A stretch of 64,000 bases of DNA from Isoetes taiwanensis (taxonomy: Eukaryota > Streptophyta > Lycopodiopsida > Isoetales > Isoetaceae). The position numbers and the translations under genes are program-made. This document shows, piece after piece, positions 46,690 through 56,918 of the stretch. Where the stretch lies: NCBI GenBank assembly GCA_021234155.1, contig JAJEKV010000505.1:101886-165885 (forward strand), in the 5' to 3' direction. The notes below the pieces were generated by a model. It worked only from the letters and a program-made list of their open reading frames with translations. It had not been told where the DNA came from and searched no databases. The first letter of the stretch is position 1. The number at the start of each line of letters is the position of its first letter.

Positions 46690-49600
46690 TATGGCCCCAA
46701 AACGCCCCCAGATCTTTTGCTTGCTCATCACCACATGCCCAAGCAAGAAGCCGGTGCTTCCTAGTGGAATCTTACCTCCAAGGAGTTTACGTTTGGGTTA
46801 CGATGTGATCCAAGCCAAAGACCTCCATGATAAACATGCAGAGGTCCACATACCCAATCTAGAGAAGGTTATGAAGCGAGGTATGGGGTGAATCTCCAAA
46901 AATAGGCGAGGATTCAAGGAAGGAGAATCCGTAACGCATGGAAAGATGATTTTTAAATATTATGAATTGGTTTATGGCAAGAAACAGGTTACAAACCATT
47001 ATATTTCTACCTATTTTGCCGAGCATTTGCTCTTCATGAAGGGGACTTGTTGATTGGATGGACGGGCTAGGACCGCCAAAGATCTTGCCAAAACTTCAGA
47101 AATTACAGAGGACCCTACAATAGGTAAATCCTCAAATATCAAACATGACATCATATGACAATGAGAATATTAGAGCCTGGTTATTCTAGATCAGATGTTG
47201 ACACAATAAAGCAGTTACTTAAACATGGGTTGGAGGAGAAAACTAACCTATTGAATGAAGTAGAACCAATCGGAAGAAAAAAGGGAGGGATGCATTGAAG
47301 GTCATCACCGGATTGAGGGTAGAAAGGATATGCTATCCCAAGATCCGCAGCCAGACCGCTTGAGAAAAATAGATGAGACAAAACAGAATTTGACAAATTG
47401 TCCCGTGATCCCGCTGGAAATCAAGTTATCTTCTGGTGTTGAAGTACAAGTTGGAAGACTTGGTTATGAGTAGACATGAGAAAGAGCAAAGACTCTTCTA
47501 AGCTAGAAATTGGTTTGCGGGAAGCAACTAAAGAAATTGAAAGGCATGAAATCTCAATTGAACAACCAAAGGAAAAACTTAATTGCATTGAATTGGTTCA
47601 AGAAAGGCATTCACAGATTTTGGATTTCATGGGGAGAGCAGGGACCTATTGTTCTCAAGACCAGGCCCCACCCCTCAGCAGGGAGCTACTTCTATAGAGC
47701 ATTCATCACATTGATTCATGTACTGTTGTGGCCAAGGCTTTGGTAAAACGGGTTTGTTGTTGCTAGCTCCATGCTTGTAGATGCTTATTGCCTCTTCGCT
47801 TGTATTATCTGGTTCATGAAAGATAGAATTGCATAAAAGGTTGCATGGGGATGAGGGCATTCAATTCAGCTTGGTTTCCCTCGGTTTGCGGAAAAGTAAG
47901 CATGCATTGCTCTCAACTAATTTAAACTTATATTTCTCTTAATTCATATTTGTTATTGTAATCTGCATAGTTCTACATGTATGGCTTTGATTGCATTGCT
48001 ATTCCTTGTACATGCATAACTTTTAGTGTACATCCGAAGCGCAGGTACATAGGCATATATTTGCTTATTTATTGATGCTTTTGTTTTGAGCTTGGACTCC
48101 AGCTTGTATCGGGTTGTACATGTATCTAATGGAGTCTACATCCGCAAATAGATGTACATGCATTTATTTTTAGAGTGCATCCGTAGATGGATTCATAAGT
48201 ATGTGCATTTTTACATATATGTGTTTTTTAAGCATAGATCTCCTAACCGGATACCGGGTACATCCGGGTACATCCGTTACATCCGGGTACATCTGGGTGC
48301 ATTGAGGTACATCTATGTACATTGAGGAACATGTACATGTACATTTGGCTACAATTAAATGTAGTTACGTACATTTGGTACATTTTATGTACATGAAATG
48401 TACATGTTGAAGCTGTAATGTACCGTGATATTTCTCATTGTTTAAGTTCTTTTTCATGTTCTTTTATGTCTATTGAAATTTAGATCATTTGTTTGTTTGC
48501 AGATGAGGTGTTCCTATCCCGTATGCCTTTAATGGCTAATGTTCTTGAGCCATCTCAGATCGACTCTCTTTACAGATTTTTATTGAGCATAAGCAGACCG
48601 AATCCGTAGACCCTCAACCTTCCAGCTCCAGATCACCAATGACATTTACAGTGCCAGTAATAGAACCATCTGCAACAGTGCCTCCTCGAACATGGCAAAG
48701 TGAAGTTGAGGAAATAGAGAGGATGGCACTTGAGAAAGCTAAAGCAGTTGCATGTGCAGAGCCTTCAATGACTGCTGCAACAGAAACACTTTCATCACCA
48801 AGTGCTAAATTAGTAACTGGAGAAGCTCCTAAGAAAGATTCACTTCTGCCTCAAAGATCATCTGCAGAAAAGCCGACCTCACATTATGGGGCTTTCACAA
48901 AGGACACAGATCGATTTTATCCTGGGAGATACCGGGGAAGAGGAAGTTGAGTTGGTAGTTGAGTCCACACCAAAGAGGAGGCAAAAGAATGCTGGTGATG
49001 TTGTAACTCCAAGAGGGAAAAAACAGGCAAAATCTCCAGCAACAAAAAAATGTCCTCCGAAAAGAAAATTTCAAAAAGTGCCAAAAAGAAAGAGGTATGT
49101 CCAAGATGAACTAATTTTGTTAAACATCTCAGATTTATGATAATTAACCACATTTTTTTTGTACATAGGACACGATCACAGCCGTGAAGGAAGCCGATCC
49201 CGATCCCGAAGCCTGAAACGGAAGAGAAAGAGGAGCTACAAGCAAATATTGATGTGATAACAAATAAGGTGCAAGAGATCCATAGAAGATGCTTGAAGCG
49301 GTGATGAATTTACAAGGTGAGTAATATACAATTGATTACAATAGATATATTCTTTTGCTAATGCCGTTGTTTCCTTGTACGGTTTAGTGAACCGACCGAA
49401 AAGGTTGGTTCCATTCACTCCTTATAGGACTCGGCCCTCCTAAGCCCGCACCCTCTATCTTTCAAAGTGATGTTGACAAAAATCTGCTGAAAGTCGGACT
49501 TGACCTCTAAGATGGTAGATGTCTATGGGAGGTAGGCTAGCATTTCAACATATTTATGTTATTTCATTCCCTAAGTCACTCATCTTATGTATTAATATAT

Positions 49601-50210
49601 ATTACGGATTTGTGTGCGTGTACCTTTGTAATAGTCTTCCATCCGATTGAAACACAAGTTTTTATGGTTCGAAGGACACCTTCCGCAATTTTGTGGATTC
49701 CCTCAAGAACGAGGAGGGGGGATGCAAAACACTAACATAAAGGAAGGGCTGGATGGCATTTTGATTGCAAGATGCCAATACATATTTGTTCCATTCGCAA
49801 GAAGGCCCAAATGGTATTGGCAATACTTTGTTAACTTCTTGGTCCAAGTGAAAAGCTCTTTTCCATCTATAGCTAGCCCAAGTATCTGATCCTCTCCCCT
49901 TCAAAGGCTAAACCGATGCTAAAATGGTCCGAAGTAAGTATGAGTTTCGCTTTGTTTTATGATTTTGATTATTATCATATTGCAATTTCTTATGCTTGAT
50001 TTATTGTCACATTGCAATTTTGCAGGTTTCATAAGCTTGTGATCAATAACATGATGCTTGGATCCAACAGCTTAAAACCATGGTAGGAAGAACTTTGATG
50101 CTCTTGTGTTCTCACGTCCTAAAATGCCGAGAAACTAGTACCAAAGAACCCTTGCATGTACATTGTGGCTTACATGAACAAATTCATAGATGTCGTGGTT
50201 GATGCATGAC
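46690..50210 (+). pseudogene. Degenerate multi-exon gene: coiled coil, basic NLS region, Ulp1-like C-terminus
   Basis: Coding-like pieces on the plus strand: 46,690-46,890 (begins MAPKRPQIFCLLIT), a Glu/Lys-rich coiled-coil piece at 47,476-47,640 (EATKEIERHEISIEQPKEKL), an acidic/Pro/Thr piece at 48,639-48,920, and a Lys/Arg-rich NLS-like piece at 48,950-49,093 ending at AAAGAG/GTATGT. An acceptor ACATAG/GACACG follows at 49,168, and a further exon with EEKEELQANIDVI ends at CAAG/GTGAGT (49,317). The last pieces read CQYIFVPFARRPKWYWQYFV (49,770-49,830) and CMYIVAYMNKFIDVV (50,150-50,195). These resemble the histidine-tryptophan and the cysteine/'vyivaym' blocks of C48 (Ulp1) SUMO proteases carried by some Mutator-like transposons, but the canonical H-W and D-C-G are not intact. 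Confidence 0.4.
48010..48430. repeat. TGTACAT / ACATCCGGGT repeat cluster
   Basis: An intron-like AT-rich stretch crowded with GTACAT words. It includes tandem 'tacatccgggtacatccg' units at about 48,260-48,290 and alternating 'tgtacatgtacatttgg' at about 48,330-48,350. Unlike a simple microsatellite, spacing and flanks vary between words. Confidence 0.75.
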
Positions 50211-50639
50211 CAAGCTCCATTTTGTAAATAGAACATGTTATTTTCCTATTAGTTATTTGTTGGTATAGTCCTCTAATACTTGTGCACCATGCGGGGATGA
50301 CACCCGGTTGGTTCACTCGATGCCTATGCCAAGTCACGGAGGGATCATCTAATGGAGGCATTAATTGTAGAAGGCGAGATGAATATACAAGCAGTTGTTC
50401 CTACACTGTGGTAGATAGTCTCTTTGACTTGTTTGTAAATTACAATTTTGTATGAGCCATGCTCAGAGCTTCTTTGTACTCAATAAGTTATGAAAAAATT
50501 AATTTATTTGTCTCACTTACACCGTGCAAATAACAATTGTGTAATTATCAATGTGTTTTTCAATTGTGTGATCTTAAATGTAATTATAAATTGTGAATAT
50601 CAAGTGTTTTCTTTTGCCGACAAGTGAATCATCTAATTC

Positions 50640-51310
50640 AGGGGAGAAAGCTCATTATCTTTGACTTAAATTCTCGTGGTTGGGCAAGAGTGTGCACAAG
50701 AATGAAAAATATTAACTCATGATACCAACAGATCCGAAAAGTTGAGCTTCAATTTAATAAAGGAAACATGTTTTTTACCGCAGCCGTGGTTAGCATCATC
50801 AAGTAGCATTTGTAAGAGAAGGGTTTGATGTTGCCATCTGGTCTTCACTCACTTCTAAAAATCTTCACCCAATTGTGGAACATATTTGTGATGCTTTTTC
50901 CATAAAGCTGAAGTTTGTTTACAGCCAGGAGCAGTGTTGGACTCTGCCACACAAACACCCTCTTGAACCTCAAAAGGGATTGTTTGTGAAACCATTAGTC
51001 GTGGTATGGAAAGAGTACCCCGAGTACTATGGACATATTACGATCGACGATGACGAAAGATACAAATCCACTTTGAATCCGTGAGGAAGCTACATATGTC
51101 CTTTCTCTGACACATCGATATTAGCTGGCGACAGATTGCTTGTCATGGAGCTCATTCCATGGCTTAATGGATTCAAAATGGCTGAAGATGGTATAGTTTA
51201 TGTGAAAGAGCATCCAATGACTAATGCAGCAGATAGCATATCAGAGCAGGTGGAACAGATTTTGTCGGGCAAACTATGGCAAGAATTTGGGTGCTTGCCT
51301 AAAATTTAGT
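50640..51310 (+). pseudogene. FCP1/SCP-type HAD phosphatase domain (NIF domain)
   Basis: Plus-strand coding with the order of motifs of the FCP1 homology domain. KLIIFDLN at 50,648-50,671 is the catalytic Asp motif, though the second acidic residue is Asn. FDVAIWSSLTSKNLHPIVEH (about 50,824-50,883) is motif II, followed by LKFVYSQEQCWTLPHKHPLE, VKPLVVVWKEYPEY (motif III Lys) and ITIDDDERYKSTLNP (motif IV, about 51,046). The tail has ILAGDRLLV, WLNGFKMAEDGIVYVKEH (to 51,225). Stops at 50,743, 50,802 and 51,081 break it, so this is a pseudogene or has introns and errors. The family dephosphorylates Ser/Thr, for example on the RNA polymerase II C-terminal domain. A phosphatase beside transposon genes is unexpected. 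Confidence 0.7.
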
Positions 51311-52290
51311 CAATATACTGAAAGCAAGGAATGGAGAAACCGCCATCATGTTATTGGCCTCTCGACCGCCCATTGTTGGTACAGACTTTGACCGATGTAC
51401 AAATTCAAATGTTATGAATATATGTATCAAAGTTTTTGTTCATTGCACTTGAGTACTTGCTTTTTCGCTGTCTTTCTTATTGGTACAATTATGAGTGTGT
51501 ATACATAATTAAGTGATCTTCATTTGCTTTGTAGATGAATGGTCAAACACAAAAGACTATTAAGAAACTAAGAGATAGAGTTCTCACAAGACCCGTGAGG
51601 TAATACAAACCAACATAAGCCGCAAGTACATAGGGTTGGGGACCGATTATCGCCTCTATCTTTCATTGTTCTCGAACTTTGGGAAAAGGTTGAGCATATT
51701 GAAAATTATGAGGAACGAAAGCAACCATGAAATGTATATTGGCAGCAAATCACTTGTTGCACAACCCTTTGGGAAGGCACGTGTCCCGAAGATGCAGCCA
51801 TGTAGGATGGAAAGGTTTGCCGCTGGCACGCGCTATAGAAACCGCATGGACCATCTGCTTTAGAGGATATCTCTTCAGCCTCTCGGCGGGCCGGAAGACA
51901 TGATGCAATAGTCATAAGATATCAGGCCCTACCGACATTTTGAAGCTTGGTCATGAATTATGAGCCATGCTCATTTTCGGGTGTGTTGTATTTATGTCCA
52001 CAATATAAATATATCAACCATTTGTACATGAAAATCTGTCCATTTCTTATCTTTGCCATGACTGAAACTATTTTTAATGTTTATGCAATTCAACTTTCTT
52101 ATGTTCAATTCTAATCAACTTACACTTAACAAATTTTTATAATATTTTCGAATGTACAACGGATGTACATAAGATGTACATCCGCTGTACATTGATGTAC
52201 ATAATGCACTTCAAGTAGTCCAATTCTTATTCTTATCTTTTATATGAACAAAGTATTACAATATTTCTGGAAAGTACTACAGATCTGACT
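51311..52290. other. Region between phosphatase and transposase-like gene
   Basis: Short plus-strand coding-like piece at 51,536-51,600 (QKTIKKLRDRVLTRPV) and a mixed region to 51,900 with no family I recognise. 51,950-52,290 is AT-rich non-coding and includes TGTACAT words at 52,150-52,205. The minus-strand gene ends here. Confidence 0.4.
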
Positions 52291-55200
52291 TAGTCCATGT
52301 CATCTACAATTGCTGGAAGTTGTGATAACAATGTCTCATGGACTTCATCGGCAAGTGAAATCTTCAGGCTTGCCCCTTCAGCCTTTGTGTTTTACTTTCT
52401 TGAATGGGATTGAACCCCAATCACCGATTCTCTGCGGTACCAAAACATTCTTAGTAGGAAGCAGCTTTATACTTATTGTGGCACCGGGATTAGTTCATAA
52501 TATTGTCCTTCAATGACACTAGTGCCAGCAGAGTACTCATTTTCATAGTCATCAATTGAATCTTCTTCCAATGCATGCTTTTCCCTCGTGCACATGAGAA
52601 CATAGTATGAAACACCTTCCACATTGTCCGGTGCTGCAAAAGACACAAATACATTTGAAACATCTACATGTGTCATCTAAACCAGGCCTCTCTCAGATAC
52701 AAAACATCCACATCATTTTCAGCTTCAACAAGAGGCAATATGATCCGTGGGCTCCAAACTTTTTAGAGACCATTCTCCACAATGTTTAATGTTCTCACAA
52801 TTCAACCAATTGAAGTTCATGCAAGCATCACAAAAAGCACGAGTGGTCTGAGATAGCAACTTTGTTGGATCTGGCGGCTTTATAGTTGACACGTAATGTA
52901 TCTCGCCGAGTACCGTGTAAAGTCTTGCAATTGAATGCTTGGCGCTTTGCTCACATCTGTTTTTCAACCTCCCAAAACACCCTTTCACAATCCGATTCCT
53001 TGGCCCTTAAACCGCACAAGTCAAGCTTTACGCACGTGACCATCACTAGCATGCCATTTTGTTTTCTCTCGCTGGCTCTCAAGCCACAACTTTGCTATAC
53101 CAGCCTCGCCATCATGTGTGCCTTTCCCATGGCCGGATCCAAAGAAATTCCATATCACTTTAATTTTATTTTCAACATGGTATCTACAGATTCCATACCA
53201 TGCCCGCAGTGATTTGAATTGAGATGCACAACCATCCGACCACACATAATGAAGGTTTATGTGTCCACCTCCATTATTCTTAAGCCACCCCAAATGTAAT
53301 TTAAAACCATGTTGCACAAAATGAGTGTCATGCTTCCGGGCCATCCTAAAACATAGAAATGCACTCATTTTTTTTAAGCTTACTTTCTATTTTCATCATT
53401 GAAATATGGACCAAAATACTAATTTGATCAAGATTCCAATGCTTGGATTGCACTTCGTCCCTCGGTTTCAATGTGTAGTTCTCGCAAAGTCAACATGCAG
53501 ACAACACACTATTATCCCGGAGTTTCTCAACACATCTTTTAAACTGTTTGCTCGGCCGAAAGGTGTTTGTAAAGTTATGATCTCAGTAAACTTAGCAAGC
53601 TGATTTTTTTCATGTTCTTTAACAAAACGGATGCTTTGTCATTTCGATCAACTAATCTAAGCCTTACGGATGTACCTTTTTTGGATGGCTCATTGACATA
53701 TGCATATACTTGCCTACCCACATTCTGAATTCCATCTTCCTCGTTTTGGACAGATGTCTAATTTCTTCACTCCACATTCATCACATTCACCTTTGATGCA
53801 TTTTAGTTTATGTTATTCATCCGTCACATATTTCTCGCAAAACTGTTGACCTCCACAAGATACTAACATTATCAAAAGTCTTCTTGTTTGCTTGACATAC
53901 TCCATTGTTTTTTGGGATGCACGTATTTAACCGCAGCTAAACAAGTGCAATTAACATGTAGGGATCTCCTCATATCATTGAAGGCCTTTGCAGACAGACC
54001 GCTTGCTCATGTTTGACACAACAACATGTGTTTCTCTCCTTCAATTTCCTTATGCAATCAGGTTTCGGATACCGAACCGTCAAGGCTAATTTTGGTATCG
54101 TGGATTCTCGTATACAAACCGCTGATAAAGCTCGCATCGCAATAACAAAAGCATTAAAGACCATGTTAGCAAAATGATGCCGGCGAACCGTGATGCCAAA
54201 AGAGTATTGAACTATACTATTGTACATTTAATGTATGTTCTATGTACATAAAATGTCCATCCAACAGTTCCATCGACCGCATTATCAGACATCTAATGTA
54301 CATCAAGACATCTAATGTACCAGCCTTCCTCCGATTCGATGTTCTTGTACATCCAATGTACATCCAATGTACATCTAATGTACATCTAATTAATGTTCCA
54401 ATATTAGTACATCACATTAATGTTACAATTTTAGTACAACTAATGTACATATGTATGATTTGTTTGGCTTCATTACCGAAAAGTACACTAAAATGTAAAA
54501 CGATGTAATTTTGATATTCAAGTACATGTAAATGTTTTGGTGCATGGACATGTAAGTGTTAATGGATGTACATCTAAAAAGTACCTAATAGCACATCACC
54601 GCAAGATTTCTCGCTACTATGTAAACAATGTAAAATGCAATACATTTCATGAAAACCATGTGTATTCATTAACGGGTCACTTTCGAACGTAACTAGAATG
54701 TACGTAAGAAAGTCATGAAAGAATTTTGGAAGAAAACATAATCTCCAAAACTGAATTGATTCAATTACAAGAGCAAACCACGCGGAGATATCAAGGTATT
54801 GTATTGCTTGTGTTCTCCTCTTCATGACATCTCTAACCTTTGGTGAAACTTTGGTATTATCAAGCCAAAATTCACTTAACGACATTTGATTGAATCATCG
54901 ATTCTATTTGATCTTGGCATCCTTCCCCGCCAAAGCCCATACATTTGCTCCACTTAATGACATTATCTTCCTTCTTGCCGCGACTTTGGATAAATTTCTT
55001 GGTCAGATCTTTAGCAACTTTGAAGAAACATTCTTGTTTATATCTCCTTTTTCCAACAATCATTGATAAAGTTGAATGTTTTTTTGCAGCCAATTTATCT
55101 TTGCTATTAGCGACTTTACTTCTTGAAGCCCATCTTTCAAGTTTTCGATCATTGATTTCATAACAATAACTTCGGCAAGATTTCCAATTACGGTGTTGAA

Positions 55201-55614
55201 AAAGAAAAACCTCGTCATCTTGCAACAAACGAGCACAAAAACTAATCTTTTGATTCGACGGCGCGCTTAAGAATCGAGGATGCAATCCACCGAATTCAAC
55301 ACGCTTTTATTTGTTTTGTGGCATAACACTGGCCAATGTCGGCATACTTTTTTTAGAACCATCACTTCCATTGGAATTCTCACCCTCCATGAACAGATTG
55401 AAATTGATTTGTATTTTGTAGATTCAATTGGCATGTGTTTGCTTCCTCGAATTGCTTGTTCGCCCCGTGAAAGGGGAATTTCGGTGGTTCGGTGGTTAAC
55501 CAAGAATTTCGGGGGCACTGTCAGGGATGATCTTGCAATCATTGCATACCTGACACAAAACGACAAACCATAGTATCTTGATGTACATCTAAAATGTACC
55601 CCAAAAAAGCACAA
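52290..55614 (-). pseudogene. Transposase-like gene with WSDGCASQFK and HGKG..DG motifs
   Basis: A chain of minus-strand exon-like frames. N-terminal part 54,872-55,285 (Lys/Arg-rich, SKVANSKDKLAAKKHSTLS; GFGGEGCQDQIESMIQ) and 54,574-54,885. Cys-rich part at about 53,740-53,800 (CDECG..., zinc-finger-like). Core 53,021-53,368 with HYVWSDGCASQFKSLRAWYG (Asp at about 53,236) and FFGSGHGKGTHDGEAGIAKL (Asp at about 53,113). Then 52,725-52,988 (RLYTVLGEIHYVSTI), and a C-terminal part 52,473-52,676 (YENEYSAGTSVIEGQYYELI) that ends near 52,290. The two motifs recur in repeat-encoded proteins of many eukaryotes and look like an RNase H-fold DDE transposase core, but I cannot name the superfamily. Frameshifts and apparent introns interrupt it. 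Confidence 0.55.
54215..54580. repeat. TGTACAT cluster within the transposase-like gene
   Basis: About 360 bp with 'atgtacatctaatgtacatc' style repetition and frequent GTACAT, most regular at 54,350-54,400. Intron-like position between exon pieces of the minus-strand gene. Confidence 0.7.
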
Positions 55615-55663
55615 ATTTGTCCTTCAATTCAGTACGATGTACGTACACCCTTTCATGCTTTTA

Positions 55664-56918
55664 CCCGTCAAGATGTGCCTCATATTGTACAAATGCAAGA
55701 GAAATAGTTGTAGCTTAAAAAATATGTTTTTAGACGTTATAAAGTGGAAGGAAAGGTTGACTTGTACCTTCATGTACAAACTTGTAGCTATGCACTGGGG
55801 CAAGTTGGTAGTAGAAATGTTCTTTCCAACCTCATGCCATCTTAGATAACCATTATTGCAAATGCCAGTTTGAACTTTTTCATCCGAAGATGTTTTGATA
55901 AAGATGGAGACCTTCATTTCAACTTGATAGTGCAGAATCCCATGTCAACTTGATGTAGCAAAATCTAAGAGATGAATATCAAACTGATAAAAACAGGAAT
56001 ACTAAACCAGTAATATGGCTAATAAAACTCTCAATCTGTTCCTTGCAAATGGATTCGGGAATTCTATGCAAACATTGTGAAATGGAAATGGAATTGGAAG
56101 CACTAAAAAAGGTGGAGCCTGTGGCTACTTTGGCTGCGGCGGATTTGCTCCATTCTTCTAAAAAGCAAGGCTTGAGAGGGCTTGAGAGATTCAAAAATTA
56201 GCGCCCTCAAAAAGCGAGATGGAACGCCGCGATGTCTGCACGGGCATTACGCGGCGCTCGCACGGAACCCAACACTCTCTCTTTTTAATAAAGAAGATAC
56301 TTTCTAAATTATAGAATTGTGTGACAACATATCTTAAAGGCCGTAAAGTTATCATAGAAAAGTTAGTTAAATATAATACTATTGGGAAGCAATATATCCA
56401 ATACTACTATAATGTTAATATAAGAATATTACCTTAAGGTAATTAATTTAATGTGCAATAGGGATCATGCAGAGTTCCAAGGTAATGCTTATTTGAGATG
56501 TTAACTAAATCGTGGTAAGGATGTAATTCCTTCCAAGGCTAGATGTACGACCTTGAGGGTCTTTGAAAAAAATAAATTAATTTCATATATATTTAGGTGT
56601 ATCTTAGGCATATACTTCTAAAGGTAATGCATAACCCAAGGAAGAGAATAGGAAGCATGTGTCCAATTCTTGTGAATGATAATTAAAACCTTATCTATGC
56701 AATATTATTGTCTAAACTATGATTAATGTTTATGTAATCGTGCTAAGACCTAGGTAGTCATAAATAGTGGTAAAACCTAGAGTAAATATAATTTTACTAT
56801 CGGAACTAATCGCTTAAATCTTGTCTAAGCTAGTAAGTGCGTAATTAAATTGTAAAGTTAATGCAGGGTCTTAAAGTAAGAAGACTCGTGATGCTGTGGA
56901 CAGCATCAATGCAAGGTA
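55664..56918. other. Flank between DNA-transposon island and the right LTR
   Basis: 55,664-55,917 continues a minus-strand open frame (VSIFIKTSSDEKVQTGICNN) that may be an upstream exon of the transposase-like gene, which would place the true transposon end further right. 56,200-56,290 is a short GC-rich block with CGCCGCG/CGCGGCG complementary words. 56,290-56,918 is AT-rich and featureless. Confidence 0.35.

Larger units (their letters stand above)
46437..55663. mobile_element. Putative large decayed DNA transposon with Ulp1-like, phosphatase and transposase-like genes
   Basis: A 9.2-kb interval bounded by a 19-bp perfect inverted repeat (taaaagcatgaaagggtgt at 46,437-46,455, its complement at 55,645-55,663). 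It is rich in TGTACAT words found in clusters at 46,480-46,500, 48,010-48,430, 52,150-52,205, 54,215-54,580 and 55,580-55,650. It contains a plus-strand multi-exon gene, a plus-strand HAD phosphatase domain and a minus-strand transposase-like gene. The outer flanks of the 19-bp repeats show no obvious target duplication, so the true ends may lie slightly elsewhere. The whole-element interpretation is inference. Confidence 0.45.
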
